64,000 nucleotides of DNA from Hygrocybe punicea (Eukaryota > Basidiomycota > Agaricomycetes > Agaricales > Hygrophoraceae): assembly GCA_963556145.1 (NCBI GenBank), contig OY744468.1:3472001-3536000 (forward strand), written 5' to 3'. Each line of letters begins with the position of its first letter. Position 1 is the stretch's first letter. The notes under the pieces were generated by a model. That model saw nothing but the letters and a program-made list of their open reading frames with translations. It had not been told where the DNA came from and ran no database searches. Below are positions 43,858 to 57,114 of the stretch, in pieces. The position numbers and the translations under genes were made by a program.

Positions 43858-46800
43858 TTACAAAGGGCAGTCACGAATTAACCACCGTCCACCGAAGAAC
43901 TCACCACCCAACCAGTGAAGTTCACCACCTAACTGACTGAAAGTCAACTGATGTTTACACCTACTGCAGGTTACCACTATGTCCGACCATTTTCGAGAAA
44001 ACGACCATGTTCGAATTCGGCCACAACCGGAGCATTGGGGGGGGACCTCTTGTCCCCATGGGCGGATTTGGGGGTGGCCCCAAGTGTAACGAGTGCCCTT
44101 GACACTGTCGTTAGAAAATTGGACATACACTATGTCTGTGTGGCGACCGATTGACAAAACGGTGGGGACGGTGTCCCGGATGGCAAGATCGAATGGAAAT
44201 TGTTCGACGAGGTTTCTTTGTGCCATGCTGAGGGTGAAGTTCATAGTGAGAATGGGTTGAAACTTAGTTGCCGTAAATGCAACCAAATTGTTGAATTTAA
44301 AACTTAGGACAAAGTGAGCAACTCAGTTGAGAAAAACAAAAGACAAAAAACTTACTGCTTCACCACCCCAGCCAAGTCCTGGTAGCTTCGAGGCATCTTG
44401 ACCAGGGCACCACATGACATGACCCAAAGGGTCACATCCCTCTCCCGAAGAAAGTTTGTGACCCTTCGCGGAATCAGGAGGTCAAAAAACTGATATTTGA
44501 TACAGGCAATTAGAATAAGGATGCCATGACAAAGAAAGCTCACCTCTGTCACAGAAGTACACAATTTCGGACCGATAAATAAATCCCCGGTTTCATCATG
44601 TGAATGCGTGGTTATGAAAATTACAATCCGAGATGAGCAGTGTCTAATTATGATAAGTAAATGGAGCAAAGTATGCAGTACAAATAAACGTACTGGTATT
44701 GGCTGCAAATTTCGGCAACCCGCTTTGCATGCAGTTCCACAGTTGAATCATTGGCAAGATCGAATTCCACCTCAGCAAACCGGAGAGCAGACTCAGCAAG
44801 AAATCCTGACATGTAGGATGCGAGGACAGTAGCAGGGGCACCAGCGTTAGATGTCCCAGAGAGCACAAAGTGCACGATCAAAAGGGTGTCATGGGACACC
44901 TGGGAGTGGGCGTGCATTTGAAATCCGCTGGTGATTTGGACGGGAGACGCAATCACAGGGATATGAGCGGTGGGATCGAGGGAGTTGTTGACGTACGCAG
45001 GACCATTCAAGACGTAGAGGGCCTAAGTCGTTCATTAGTCTTGGTTACGATTAAATAAGTAATATACTCACATGGTAGGGCTCACAATGACAGCCTGTAA
45101 AATTCGATTCATGGCATGACGGGCAGACGAAGATGTAGGTATCACAGCCGGATTGGCATGGATGTCCACACATGATCCGCAGACTGACCGTGGACAGTAG
45201 CAGTCCACCGTTCAGGCAGATGTAGCAAAACTGTGAGAAGGTCAGTTACAGGTGAAAAACGTTTTAAAAGGTAAGCACAGACGTCGTTCTTGCCATCAGA
45301 GGGTGGGGGGGGCAACGGAGTCGCAGAGTCAGAGGACACAACGAGACGGACTGCTGGAATGGAAGCCGGTGCAGTTTTCTCAGTTTTGTTACGAGTTCTT
45401 TTAATTTATTAAAAGACTCGTTCTTTATCAGACCTGGTTCAGTGAGGGTTCGTAATTAATTAATTAATTAATGTTCGTGCATCGCCTATAGAGAATTTTT
45501 TTTTGGGCAAGAGATATGATTCTACTTCTGATATTGGAAAATCAGATACTGTTGGGGCCATGTGTGGACAAGCTTACATAAGCATCCAAATATGGGTTGT
45601 GTCACAAAAGACAAATTACCTTTAAATTATATTCAAAATATTCATACCAGCCTCAATTCTTGTCAGAATCAGCTGAAAATTGAACTGCTGACTAATATAA
45701 CCATTTCGGGCAAGATGTGACAGTCACATGTGACCGCTCTAACCATATAAGGCAATTTCTAATATTGTACAGCAATTTTTGTACTGATCGCAATGGTGAC
45801 AGTCACATGTGACCAGTCTAACCATATAAGGCAATTTTATACTATATATGCTAAATTTTGAGGTGATCACAGGAGTCATAGTCACATGTGACCACTGTTA
45901 CTATATATAGAAATCTCAGCCATATAAGCAGAAATTAGTGTAACTCAGATGGTATAATGATATTTTTACTTAAAACATATAATTCAATGTGATATCGCTG
46001 TATATATTATCTGCTAATTATATATTTCAAGCAAAATCACTTATTGATGTTCATAATAATCATACACATAAAAATCCAATGACAGAAACAAGACTTTGTT
46101 CATGCCATATGCACCATTGGCCCACTCAAGCACAGCTGTCTTCATGTTATCATCTGTTATGCAGCAAGGTTATGGAGAAGTAGGGTTGAGCAAATGTAAA
46201 TCAATTTTTACCATACTGTTTAAAGACAGTTGTATTTGACAGTTGATGTGTTACTCTCTCTTTTGGCTGAGAATATTGCATAATGATGATGCAAAGAAGA
46301 CATGACAGTGGGAGAGGAGGTCAAGACATGCTATGCAGTTTTATTTTTTCTACTTTTTATGTTGATATGGTGAGAGGTGGGCTCATTAATATACAACATA
46401 TGCTATATGTCTTATACCACATGTAATATGCTTTATGCAATTTAATATTATTATTTACTTCATCATGAAAGTGAGGAGGGGAAAAAAAGAACTCGTTCAT
46501 GCCATGCGCAACACTGGCCCACTAAACAAGTCCATCAGTTCTCGGACGAGAACTTCACATTTGACTGGACCATCACCAGACTTGATGAAATTTTTGCTAC
46601 CGGAGGATTATGTAGTGTATATAAAGTAATGAAACATGTCGACACATACGATTCAGGAAAGTCCTCCAAATATACCATTTCGTCTTTAGGTTTCTTGAGT
46701 GAGGGTGAACTGGTATGATAGCTAATTAGTGCAGTCAAAACTAAGGGCCGGCCTCCTACCGAAAAATGTCCTTCTCAGGACTCGGAGAATCAACTGTGGT

Positions 46801-47485
46801 ATAGGAAACCTGTTTGGATGACGCCTTTTGGTGAGATGCTTTTTGAGGGGATGCCTTTTGAGGAGACCTATAGTGAAATCAACGATTCAGAAATAAACAA
46901 GGTAGGCTGAAGACTGGTGAATACTTGGATTGATGCTTTGACGGACTGTTAAAGTATCAAAAAGGACAATCGACAGAACAAGAAATCTTACAGATGTTTT
47001 CACTTCTGGTTCAGATAACTCTGGGGTTGATGCAACGCGGGCTTTCTTTGAGGACCGAGGGGCAATCTTGGCAGTCAAAGTCCTTCCGTTGAATGGATCA
47101 ATCCAAATAGGCTCAATAACGAAAATGTTTACACACCGTTTGCCTGTTTTTCCTGACCTGGGCTTTGGCGAAGGTGTTGCCTCATCTCTAACAACATGAA
47201 TAAATGAACTCAGTAAAATAGTGTAGAAAGCCATACTCACTCAGTGGCCTGTTCGTTTTCACCATCGCTGCTGGAGATTGGTCAGAAGCAAGTACCATTT
47301 CAGTAACAAATGCGTACATCTCCTCAACATCACTATAAACATACAGAGGCTTGCTTGTCTGAGCACGTTTTTGGCTTTGCCTGCTAACCCATCATGATAG
47401 TAAATAAATTAATGCAGAAGAACATAGAGAATTGTTACGGTGCAGCCTGAGAGGACTCAATACTGGAATACTTTTTTGGTGGCAT
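43858..47485 (-). pseudogene. Multi-exon Cys-rich (PHD-like) hypothetical protein, split by N8
   Basis: The start is MPPKKYSSIESSQAAP at 47485. Exons follow with RQSQKRAQTSKPLYVYSDVE, PSPKPRSGKTGKR, IAPRSSKKARVASTPELSEP, QKASPQKASHQKASSK and DEMVYLEDFPES, then KCEVLVRELMD. Removing N8 restores VRELMDKTEKTAPASIP in frame. Next comes a Cys-rich part (FCYICLNGGLLL, CQSGCDTYIFVCPSCH), then SGFQMHAHSQVSHDTLLIVH, FAEVEFDLANDSTVELHAKR, IFITTHSHDETGDLF, FFDLLIPRRVTNFL and a final exon with FPFDLAIRDTVPTVLSIGRH and CSGCGRIRTW plus CSRCKHQ. The order resembles a repeated Agaricomycete family with a PHD-like finger and a C-terminal zinc ribbon, by recollection; the role is unknown. It is divergent from the 48.5-kb gene. 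Confidence 0.6.
45389..46530 (+). mobile_element. Non-autonomous Helitron-like element N8 (1,142 bp)
   Basis: A complete 5' hairpin lies at 45389 (flank G) and a complete 3' end CACTAAACAAG at 46530 (flank T). Excision restores the host exon. Three iterons sit near 45721, 45801 and 45881. A fossil 3' terminus at 46092-46130 ends GGCCCACTCAAG. Confidence 0.95.
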
Positions 47486-47574
47486 GTGGATGAGAGAACA
47501 GTGAGAGAACAGTGAGAGATAGAGTCTTTCCTTCGAAACAGGACTTCAATATTAAATTTTAATGGCAAAACAGA

Positions 47575-47885
47575 AACATGGCCTTCTGATATATTTTAAA
47601 AATGAATTCTCCACCCCTTCCGCTTGGTGCCTCAGGGTGCCTTGTGGTGTCTCTCTATAGCTCTCCGATGTCTTTCAAAATACCAGATACAGAAAATAAT
47701 CTGTACTTATAAAGATATATACTTCTTCAACAACCTTCTGATATATTCCATGATAACCTCTCCATGCCCCATGGTGCCTTGTGGTGCCTCTCTATAGCCC
47801 TCTAATTCTTTGAAAATACCAAATGCAGAAAATAATTTGTACTTCTAGAAAATACTTGTTCAACAGCCGGTGGTTTGTTGATCCA
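47575..47885 (+). repeat. Direct duplication of about 152 bp
   Basis: Two imperfect copies share CCTTCTGATATAT, GGTGCCTTGTGGTG, CTCTCTATAGC, AAAATACCA, GCAGAAAATAAT and TGTACTT, offset by about 152 bp. They lie in the promoter-side spacer between two divergent genes. Confidence 0.75.
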
Positions 47886-48509
47886 AAGAAATTTCACCGC
47901 AGGCACAAATGGGTGTTGTGCCTTATGACAGGATCCAATACTTCGGATTCAAGATAGACGGTCGAATATAATACCGACTGATTTTTATTTATGCGATGTC
48001 ATTGCCAGGTTACTGATTACAAAGTTCCACCAATAGGCACTACAACATGTCTTTTCGGAAAGCACCATGTCGTTTTGGAAAGTACCCCTGAAAAACACCC
48101 CTTGGTCTTGCATTACATGAGGCCATGGAACAGCTCGGCATATCTAAATATAGTTTAAAATTCCATGAATTTCTATTAGAAATACGCAAGCACCGAGTGT
48201 AGTTTACCGTATTGAAGTAGTCCTCGGTGTTTCCGCCTGTACTCAGTCATGAATCAATTCTACGACTACAAAGCAGCTGGTGAGAGAGAGTCTTTGTTCT
48301 CAGCTACGTTGGTTGACTTGTAAATTCTTCAATGACAGCTGAATCCGTGGAGTCTTTGTCAACCTCAGCATGTGAAGGAAAGCACCATCGGAGGTATTTG
48401 AGTTCATTTAACAAGGCATGTCTTCTGTTCCATATGGCCTATGAGGTTTTGAACAACATACTAGGAGAATGGCCTACACTTGAAAGCCAAGACCCAGTAT
48501 AATCGAGCC

Positions 48510-49417
48510 ATGGCACAATACGAACTTGTACAGGAAATAGATGGAAAGGAGATGGAGGAAATTATACTTCGTCTTACAGGAGTCATCGCCGAATGTGACT
48601 TACCCCCAGTCAACCGACTTCCAAAGTGAGTGCTAGTTGTCAATATCGAAATCCTGGACACCTGACTTGCAAGTGGTCCATAGTTCTGAAGCCAGGGTCA
48701 AATTTCTGCGACAACATGTCACTTTGACAGGGCTGAATTCCTCTCGATTCGACGTGGCTATGGAGAATATCCAGACCATCCACTCCATTTTTGCCAAGGG
48801 TATTAGTCCCTTCAAACTCCAGCCTTGGACCCCTGGTACATTTTCAGGATATACAACGATTGAAGCGTACAAAAGATACTTTACAAGCGCAAAATTTGCG
48901 AATCACTCTGACATTGTTCCTTTTCCTCCTCTTGTTGATCCCCATGGTGTTTTGGCGTCTGTGGATCAAAGTCAATATTTTCACACCACTGCCGATGACG
49001 TCGGATGTTTTTCTAGGCTTGTGACCACTGACCAAAAATTCAAGTGAGTACACAACTTTTTCTGCGATGCCAAACTCACGGAAACATGTAGGTATGAACA
49101 TACAACACCAACTCACTTCGTTCCCGGCATGGTAGTGGATCTTCGACTCTCATTCCATGCATTTTGTCCCAAGGAAGATAAAAATTTCAAGCTTGCTTTG
49201 GTGCTTCAGTCAATCGCTCTCATCAATGACAAATTTGCAGAGGTGTGCACTACTCTTGTAACGGTTTCTTGTCATGACTTGTTTTATGAAGGACGCTTCA
49301 AAGACACTCTTGAAAACACAACGTCTTCAGGTCAAAGTGTCTTCAAAAATCAGGAAAAGAGGTGTAGCATTTACTGATGATGAGGATGAGGCTGACATCG
49401 CCCCCAATGCGGACTGA
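48510..49417 (+). CDS. Hypothetical protein, paralogue of the 33.1-kb gene, four exons
   Basis: The start is MAQYELVQEIDGKEMEE. Exon 1 ends at LPPVNRLP. After a GT-AG intron, exon 2 reads SEARVKFLRQHVTLTGLN to RLVTTDQKFK, exon 3 YEHTTPTHFVPGMVVDL to ALINDKFAE, and exon 4 DASKTLLKTQRLQVKVSSKI to DEADIAPNAD and a TGA at 49415-49417. All introns are 45-65 nt, and the frame is intact, in contrast to the nearby genes. Shared blocks with the 33.1-kb paralogue are FLRQ-x-LTGLN, VDPHGVLASVDQSQYFHT and the VDLRLSF barrel-like C-terminal segment. Function is unknown. It is transcribed away from the Cys-rich gene across a 1.0-kb spacer. Confidence 0.65.
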
Positions 49418-49719
49418 CATTGGCAGCTGTTCATGGTTGCCTTTTATTTAATACACATACTCTGTTTCAGTTTGAGTCGAATCTGGACTTTATAAAAAAG
49501 TTTTTCTCATCCATATCGAAATAGTTGAGAACATGCTTTGCAAAATCTGACGCTGAGTCTATCATCATCAAACTCTCATTGAGGAGTTTTTAATTTGTTG
49601 CAAGTCAAGTTTTAATTCTAAAGTAAAACGATTATAATTAAGTTTCGAACTTAGTCAAATTCGATACAAAATATGGTGATATAAGATGGATTTAGTATGG
49701 CTTGCCGGAACACAAGCTC

Positions 49720-50060
49720 TTGAGATGGCCCGACCACTCGTTTTCAATGGATACGGAACGTGGGTGATGTAAACTTCAGGGGTGGTTGAAAACGGGGCGG
49801 GTCCGGTCCTGTGGTAAAAAAAGATGGGGTGGTAGTGGTGTGGCAGATAGCCAGAACCTGAGGGCCTGAGACCCCCCGAGCACTCGTTTTCAACACGAAT
49901 GAGGTGCGGAGGGTGTAGATTGGCTGTAGGTGATCAAAAACGAGGTGGGATGGGGTATCCTGGTAGTTGCAAAAGGTGGGTTGGTGGTGGTTGGGCAGAC
50001 AGCTGGAACTCGAGGGCCTGAGACCCCCTTGACCGAACGTTTTCAGCCAAGGTCAAAATA
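49720..50060 (-). repeat. Degenerate GC-rich minisatellite, related to the 37-38 kb array
   Basis: Two to three units carry GGGCCTGAGACCCCC, CACTCGTTTTCAAC-like and GGGTGGTGG-like blocks with a period of about 150 bp. The reverse complement contains GGTCTCAGGCCCTCG and matches the repeat unit at 37.3-38.3 kb, in opposite orientation. Confidence 0.65.
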
Positions 50061-50413
50061 GCTGGGACGGTGGGTGTTGAATGTTAAAAGTTGGGGAGCC
50101 GAGAGAGTATGTCTGTGACTTAATGTAACAACTTCCTTTTTCAATCAAATTCCGCGTCATACAAATTTTTTTTCTCATCCATCGGAGCAGATCTTGATTT
50201 TTTATGACCTCAAGGAAAATCGTATATTCATGAAAATATTTGACGACAAAATTCCGAAAATCTAGTTTATTCATCATTTTTTTCAAAAAGAACGGGTTAG
50301 AAATGCGGAATTTGGCTCTATGGTCGATTTCAAACATTAATTAATTACTGACGATCTGCCATATATCCTGGACTCATAAGAACGATTCTTCCATAAATGG
50401 AAGAACTCGTAAC
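50060..50413 (-). mobile_element. 5' end of a family-B Helitron-like element (left limit unknown)
   Basis: Reading minus from 50413 the tip is TTACGAGTTCTTCCATTTAT with its complement, a hairpin like family A but with TTCCAT/ATGGAA arms. The flank is G on the element strand. A TTAATTAAT stretch follows after 50 bp. No matching 3' end (plus-strand CTTGTTTAGAGGGCC) was found between 27 and 50 kb, so the element is truncated or larger than can be traced. It cut A3 at HKMRANA. Confidence 0.75.
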
Positions 50414-52082
50414 AAGATGAGAGCAAATGCCATTACATTTGCCAATCCAACTCCTAAGATTTATGACATTTTACCCCCACCTGTTGATGAGTTGGATCAA
50501 GTGCTAGCATTTATTTATACTGGACCATGTAAGGCTACAAAATCTGATTTTGAGAGAACACCATTGCTTGTGAGGAGAAACAAAGTCGCAACTGCTTTGA
50601 ATTGGTTGAAACTGAATCACTGTGACTATTTTGACTTGGAGATTTCAGAAGAAAACTTGAAGCAGTATCCTGAGAATGACATACCAGTTGTGGTAGATTA
50701 CAGACAATCATTCATTAACAAAAACCCAGAAGCTACTGCTGTTAATGACATGGAAGAGGAAGAAGGAACTGAGACTGGCATGTGTCCGTTTGTAGTTCAT
50801 GGTCTGACAGGTGAAGAGTACTCTACCAAAAGTATCAAAGCCATCAAAGCTATTGCATTAAAACATCTGATGGATAATAACAAGATTTTGGCAATTGGAC
50901 ATGAGAGTGATCCACAATCCATCTATAACAATCCTCAGTTGTTTCCTCAAATGATGCCATGGTTGTTTCCCTATGGACTTGGTGGAATTGGTAACTCACT
51001 GATTCAAGGCAAGATTTCTGAAATCAAACACAAGAGACACTTGTTAATGTACTATGACAAGAGGTTTCAAAAAGATCCACACTTTCCTTTAATTGCATTC
51101 AACCATGAGCAAATCAAAGAGTCTACAACAGCTGGCTACTTATTAGCTGAGAAGGCAAAATTTGAACACATTGCACAAAGATTGATGGATGTTGATCTTG
51201 GAGTGTTGAATAACATTGCTAGGAAAATGGAAGATGGTGAACATGTTATTCCAGACACAGATGAAGAGAAACTTTGTTTCCAATTAATTAAAGATATTGA
51301 TCATGTAGGAAGTCATGTAAAAGGATCACTGACAAGCAAGAAATATATGAGAAATGAAGTCTGGTCTCTGATGTCCTTTGTGGGTGCACCTTCCTGGTTC
51401 ATTACATTTTCACCTGCAGATAACATGCACCCACTCTCCTTATATTATGCTGATACAAAAGAAACATTCACACCTGAGCTTAGAGGATATGAGATGAGCA
51501 CTATAGACTTATTGTAGAAAATCCAGTGGCTGGTGCTAGATTCTTTCACTTTATGGTAGAACTATTTATCAAACATGTCCTTGGAGTTAGATCAAACCAT
51601 TCTGGCTTTTATGGCAACACCAAGGCATACTATGGCACAGTGGAGCAACAAGGACGTCTCACCCTTCACATGCACATGCTACTATGGCTCAAAGGATGTT
51701 TGTCACCCCAAGAAATCAGAGACAAAATAATGGATCCCACCTCAAACTTTCAGCAAGCCTTTGTAGAGTATCTAGAAAGCGTGCACATTGGTGAATTCAT
51801 GACTGGCACAATGGATGAAGTGAAAGCTAAAGTCAACCATAAGTCTGAACAAGAAGACTATAAGGATCCCACTCAGACTCTGCCTGAAGCACCCCCACCT
51901 ATGTGTACAATTATACATGATGTGAACAGTGACATCAATTGTAATGATTGCAAACAAATGAATTCATGGTGGAACAGATTTGCAAACACTGTTGATCATT
52001 TGATTTTACGCTCCAATGTTCATAATTGTGGTAGAAATAGTTCATACAATGAGAAAGTCCTGAGAAAAGATAGACCAAGTTG

Positions 52083-53887
52083 CATGAACAAACATGGTAA
52101 ATGCAAAGCTAGATTTCCAAGACCTTTGTTTGAATCAACACAAGTAGACCCAAAAACAGATGCATTGAATATGAAAAAGGGTGAAGCATGGATCAATACA
52201 TTGACACCGCTGGTGACATTTCTACTTCGCTGCAATTCAGATGTTACAAGTCTTCTTTCTGGTACTGCAATCAAAGCCATTGTAGCATATATTTCTGACT
52301 ATATTACAAAACCTGGATTGAAAACCTATAGCATATTTGATACCATTAGAAGTGTGTTTGACAGAAACTCAGAAATGCTTGGAGGATCCATGAAAAGAAA
52401 AGACAAAGCTAGAAAACTCATCATTCAGATCATAAATGCATTGACTGCAAAACTTGAGATTGGTGGTCCAATGGCTTCAATGTATCTGCTTGGCAACCCT
52501 GATCATTATACCAGTCATAAATTCATACCTGTCTACTGGAGAAACTATGTGAGAGAAGTCCAGAAAGCTTGGAATCCAGATGAAAATGATGGAATGCAAG
52601 TTGAATCTGAAAAGGTAGTACTGCACAATCAAAAGGGAAAATTCATAGGACTATCTGCTGTGCATGACTACATTTACAGACCAACTCATTTTGAAGACAT
52701 GAATTTATATGAATGGGTGCAGAGTGCAGAAAGAGTCAAGAGAAAGATTCATCCAGCTCATGATGAAATAAACAGTGATGATGAGTTAGATGTCTTGGAA
52801 TCTGAGCCACAAACTGCAACTCATACAAAGACTTTGAAATCTAATGTATCTACCAGTAATGACTTGAGCATAGAATTTGATGATCTTAACATCAAAGATG
52901 ATGACACTTTCATAGAATGTGATTCAGAGGACAATGAGTCTGATAGCACTGAGCTGGTTCAAGAAGATACCAAGCTTTTTCTAGAAGATCACCCATTGTA
53001 TGAAACACACTGCATAGAATTCAGTGAAAAGAAGAAGCATGTTGTTCCAAACTTTGTTGGTGGTTCACTGCCCAGACGTGATAGAGGAGACAGAGAATAT
53101 TATTGCACCACAATGCTCACTCTATTCAAACCATGGAGATCTGGTCATGACCTGAAAAGTGAACTGGAATCATGGGATGAAGCATTGACTGATCATGAAT
53201 TTACTGTTAGACAATTAGAGATCATGGACAACTTTAATCTGAGATATGAATGCCTTGATGCTAGAGATGACTATTCTGCTCAGCTTAGACAAGGAGCAGT
53301 GTTAGATGGTACTTGTCCTCAATTTATGACTTCAGACATGATATCATACTTGGATGATGACAACATTCAAAATGGTGGTGACTTTGGAGATGACAATTAT
53401 GAGCAGGAAAAGAATAATGCAGAATATGGCACTAACAAATATTCTGAACTTGGTCAACATGGTAGACTGATCAAAGCTCAAATGGATGCCACTGAAAACA
53501 TTGTCAGAAATATTGGTTGGCTTGATCCATGTCCAGATGTTTCTATTACAGTAAATTCTGCTCCACTTGAAGTTGACATGAATCAACCTGGTACTCAATG
53601 GAAACAACTTGTTCAAGAGCAGAGACAAGAAATACTAGATAAGCGCAATCAACATATTCCTGCAAACTCAAAGTCGACTTCACACAAAACATATACTGAT
53701 CCAAATGAAAATGATGTGATGATTGTGGACCAATCATACTTGATGCAAACTTTTAGAGCTGAAAATGCACAGCGACAACGACTAATTGAAGAAACGAATA
53801 GAAAATTTAGCTTGAACATTGAGCAAAGAAGGGCCTTTAAAATTATTGCAAACTTGTTTAGTGGGCTAGTGCTGCGCATGGCATGAA
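52083..53887 (+). repeat. Left arm of a 1.8-kb inverted duplication
   Basis: This arm encodes MNKHGKCKARFPRPLFES through RRAFKIIAN plus the first 35 bp of N5. The right arm at 59244-61048 is its reverse complement and the 600 encoded residues are identical. The spacer of about 5.36 kb holds N5, the helicase and N6. Other copies of this region in the window differ at many residues, so the arms are young or have been homogenised. Confidence 0.9.
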
Positions 53888-55015
53888 CGAGTTTTTTTTT
53901 CCCCTCCTCACTTTCATGATGAGTTAAACAATAACATTAAATTGCATAAAGCATGTTACATGTGGTATAAGACATATAGTATATGTTTTATATTGATAAG
54001 CCCACCTCTCACCATAGCAACATAAAAAGTAGAAAAAATAAAACTACATGATGTGTCTTGAGTGTTCATTGACCTTCTCTCCTACTGTCATGTCTTCTTT
54101 GCTTCATCATTATGCAATATTCTTAGCTAAAAGAGAGAGCAACAGGTCAACTGTCAAATACAACTGCCTCTAAACAGCATAATAACAATTGACTTACATT
54201 TGCTCAACCCTACTCCTCTATAACCTTGCTGCACAACAGATGATCATATGAAGACAGCTATGCTTGAGTGGGCCAATGTTGCATATGGCATGAACAAAGT
54301 CTTGTTTCTGTCACTGGATTTTTATTTGTATGATTATTACAAACATCGATAAGTGATTTTGCTTGAAATCTATAATTAGCATATAATACATACAGCGATA
54401 TCACATTAAATTATATGTTTCAAGTAAAAATATCATTATATCATCTGAGTTATACTAATTTCGGCTTATATGGCTGATATATCTATATATAGTAACGGTG
54501 GTCACATGTGACTATGACTCCTGTGATCACCTCAAAATTTAGCATATATGGTGTAAAATTACCTTATATGGTCAGACTGGTCACATGTGACTGTCACCAT
54601 TGTGATCAGCAAAAAATTTGCTATATAATATCAAAAATTACCTGATATGGTTAGACTGGTCACAAGTGACTGTCACGTCTGACCCGAAATGTTAATATTA
54701 GTCAGCAGTTTGATTTTCAGCTGATTCTGATAAGAATTGAGACCAGTACGAATATTTTGAATATAATTGGAAGGTAATTTATCTTTTTTGCAACAACCTA
54801 TATTTGGATGCTTATGTAAGCTTGTCCACACATGGCCCCAACTGTATTTGATTTTCCAGTATCAGAAGTAGAATCACATCTCTTGCCCAAAAAAATTTTC
54901 TCTATAGGCGATCAACTTTATTAATTAAACAATTAAACAATTAATTAATTACGAACCCTCACTGAACCAGGTCTCACAAAGAACAAGTCTTTTAATAAAT
55001 TAAAAGAACTCGTAA
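53853..55015 (-). mobile_element. Non-autonomous Helitron-like element N5 (1,163 bp)
   Basis: Complete ends; removal restores IIANHASS-like coding as in A2 at A|T. Iterons lie near 54500, 54580 and 54660 (the last altered to ACAAGTGAC). A fossil 3' terminus at about 54263-54301 has CTTGAGTGGGCCAATG. The 3' terminus carries GGGCTAGTGC where other copies have GGGCCAGTGC; the same variant is at 59264. Confidence 0.95.
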
Positions 55016-57114
55016 TCATGCTTCATCTTCTAGTAGTGAGCAGTTGAAAATGAATATTGCTGGAATGGCTGGCACTGGAAAATCACAAGTCATCAAAGCA
55101 GTGGTTGATTTCTTTGACAATGTACATGAGGCTCACAGATTTGTTATTCTTGGTCCTACTGGTACTTCTGCAGCTCTACAAAATGGCTCAACTTATCACT
55201 ACTTCCTGGGCATCAATCCAAACATGTCAAATAGAAATGAAGCAATGGGCATTGCTCAACTAAAAGGTAGACTAGAAGGAGTTGACTACATTTTCATTGA
55301 TGAAGTCTCTATGCTGTCTTGTCATGATCTCTACAAAATCAGTGCTAGACTAGCTAAAGCTTTGAACATTCATGACATGCCATTTGGTGGAATCAACATG
55401 ATATTTGCTGGAGACTTTGCACAGTTACCACCAGTTGGAGGTGCCCCAGTGTACAGTGGAACAGTTGGCACTCAGATCACATCAGCCTTGACAACACACT
55501 CTCAGGAAACTGCAATCGGAAAAGCACTCTGGCATCAAGTGACCACAGTGGTGATTCTCAGAGAAAACATGAGACAGAGGACACGAACAACTGAGGATGC
55601 ATTGTTCAGAACTGCCCTTGTCAACATGCGCTATGGCAAATGTATTGCACATGACATTCAATTTTTGAGATCCAGAATTGCAGGCAAGCATCCAGACTAG
55701 CCCAATGTTGCCTCTAAAAATTTTAGAAATGTTCCTATCATATGTGGCATTCACTCACAGAAGGATCAGATTAATCTTCTTGGATGTGAAAGATTTGCTT
55801 CTGACACCAACCAGAACTTGACCAACTTCTATTCCATTGACAAGTGGGGAAAAGACAAGGATTCGGTTAGAAGCAAGTCCAAATCAAAAGCTATACATCA
55901 ATCCAGTGACATAGACTGTGATACACAAAGAGAGATATGGAAAGTGCGACATGCTGCAACTGACAACTTTGCTGGAAAACTCTCCTTGTGTCTTGGTATG
56001 CCTGTGATGCTTCGCAACAATGATGCCATTGAGCTCTGCATTACAAAAGGACAAGGGGGATTTGTTGTTGGCTGGCAGTCAATGAAAGCAAGTCATGGCA
56101 AAAGAGTACTTGACACCTTGTTTGTTGAACTAGACAAACCTCCAAAGCTGGTGCAGATTCCAGGACTTCCTGACAATGTAGTGCCCATTGTAAAAAACAC
56201 TAAGACAATTCAGTGTGTATTTCCCAGTGACCTGAAGGAATCCATTGAGAGACAACAAGTCTGGGTGCTACCTAACTTTGCAATGACTGCTCATGCTGCT
56301 CAAGGAAAAACACGTCCACTCAATGTTGTGCATTTAAACAGTTGTTTCAACCACATGTCATATTATTCTTCATTGTCTAGAAGTGCTTCTGCTGCTGGAA
56401 CTGTAATAATTCAAGGCTTTGACACTAAAGTGATCACTAGAGGGTGTTCTGGATATCTTAGACAAGAATTTAGAGAACTAGAATTGCTTGATGAGATTAC
56501 CAGGCTCAGATATGAAGGTGCTTTACCTGACCACATTGATGCTGGTACATGCTCTGTTATGCTTCAAAACTTTCAGCAATGGAAGGGAATTCACTATGTT
56601 CCAGCCAAAACTGATAATGCTCTTAAATGGTCACCAACTGATCCATTGCTATTGGCTCGTACAGTCCCTGATAGCCCATGGCAATTGGTTGAAAAAGGCA
56701 AAGGAAAACAGAAAGCAGGTGTAATTCCAACTTCATTTGTCCCAGCAAAAGGCTCAGTTGCTATTGGTTCAACCCAAAAACATTCACTGGACACAAATAA
56801 TGAACCAGTAGCTAAAAGGCCTCGTATCAGCAAAGACCATGTCAACAAAGGTTCCACAAGCAAGCAAAAGGTCATTAACTCTCCAGCTGGATTGATCTGG
56901 GATAGAAATGACTACAGCTGTGCATATGACTCATTGTTGGTCATTCTGTTCAATGTGTGGAAAGACAATCATGCAGAGTGGTCCACAGTATTCAGAAGCA
57001 TGAATGATCATTTGACCACATTGTCTCATGGTTTTCCACAGGTGTTGCACAAAAATGTGGCATTTGAACAGCTAAGAGATCACCTTAGAACTACACTGCA
57101 TAACATGAATCCTA

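Noticed and set aside
43990..44160. Plus-strand frame MFTPTAGYHYVRPFS
   Set aside because: It is antisense to the last exon of the Cys-rich gene, whose minus-strand frame has paired CxxC motifs and a consistent gene context.
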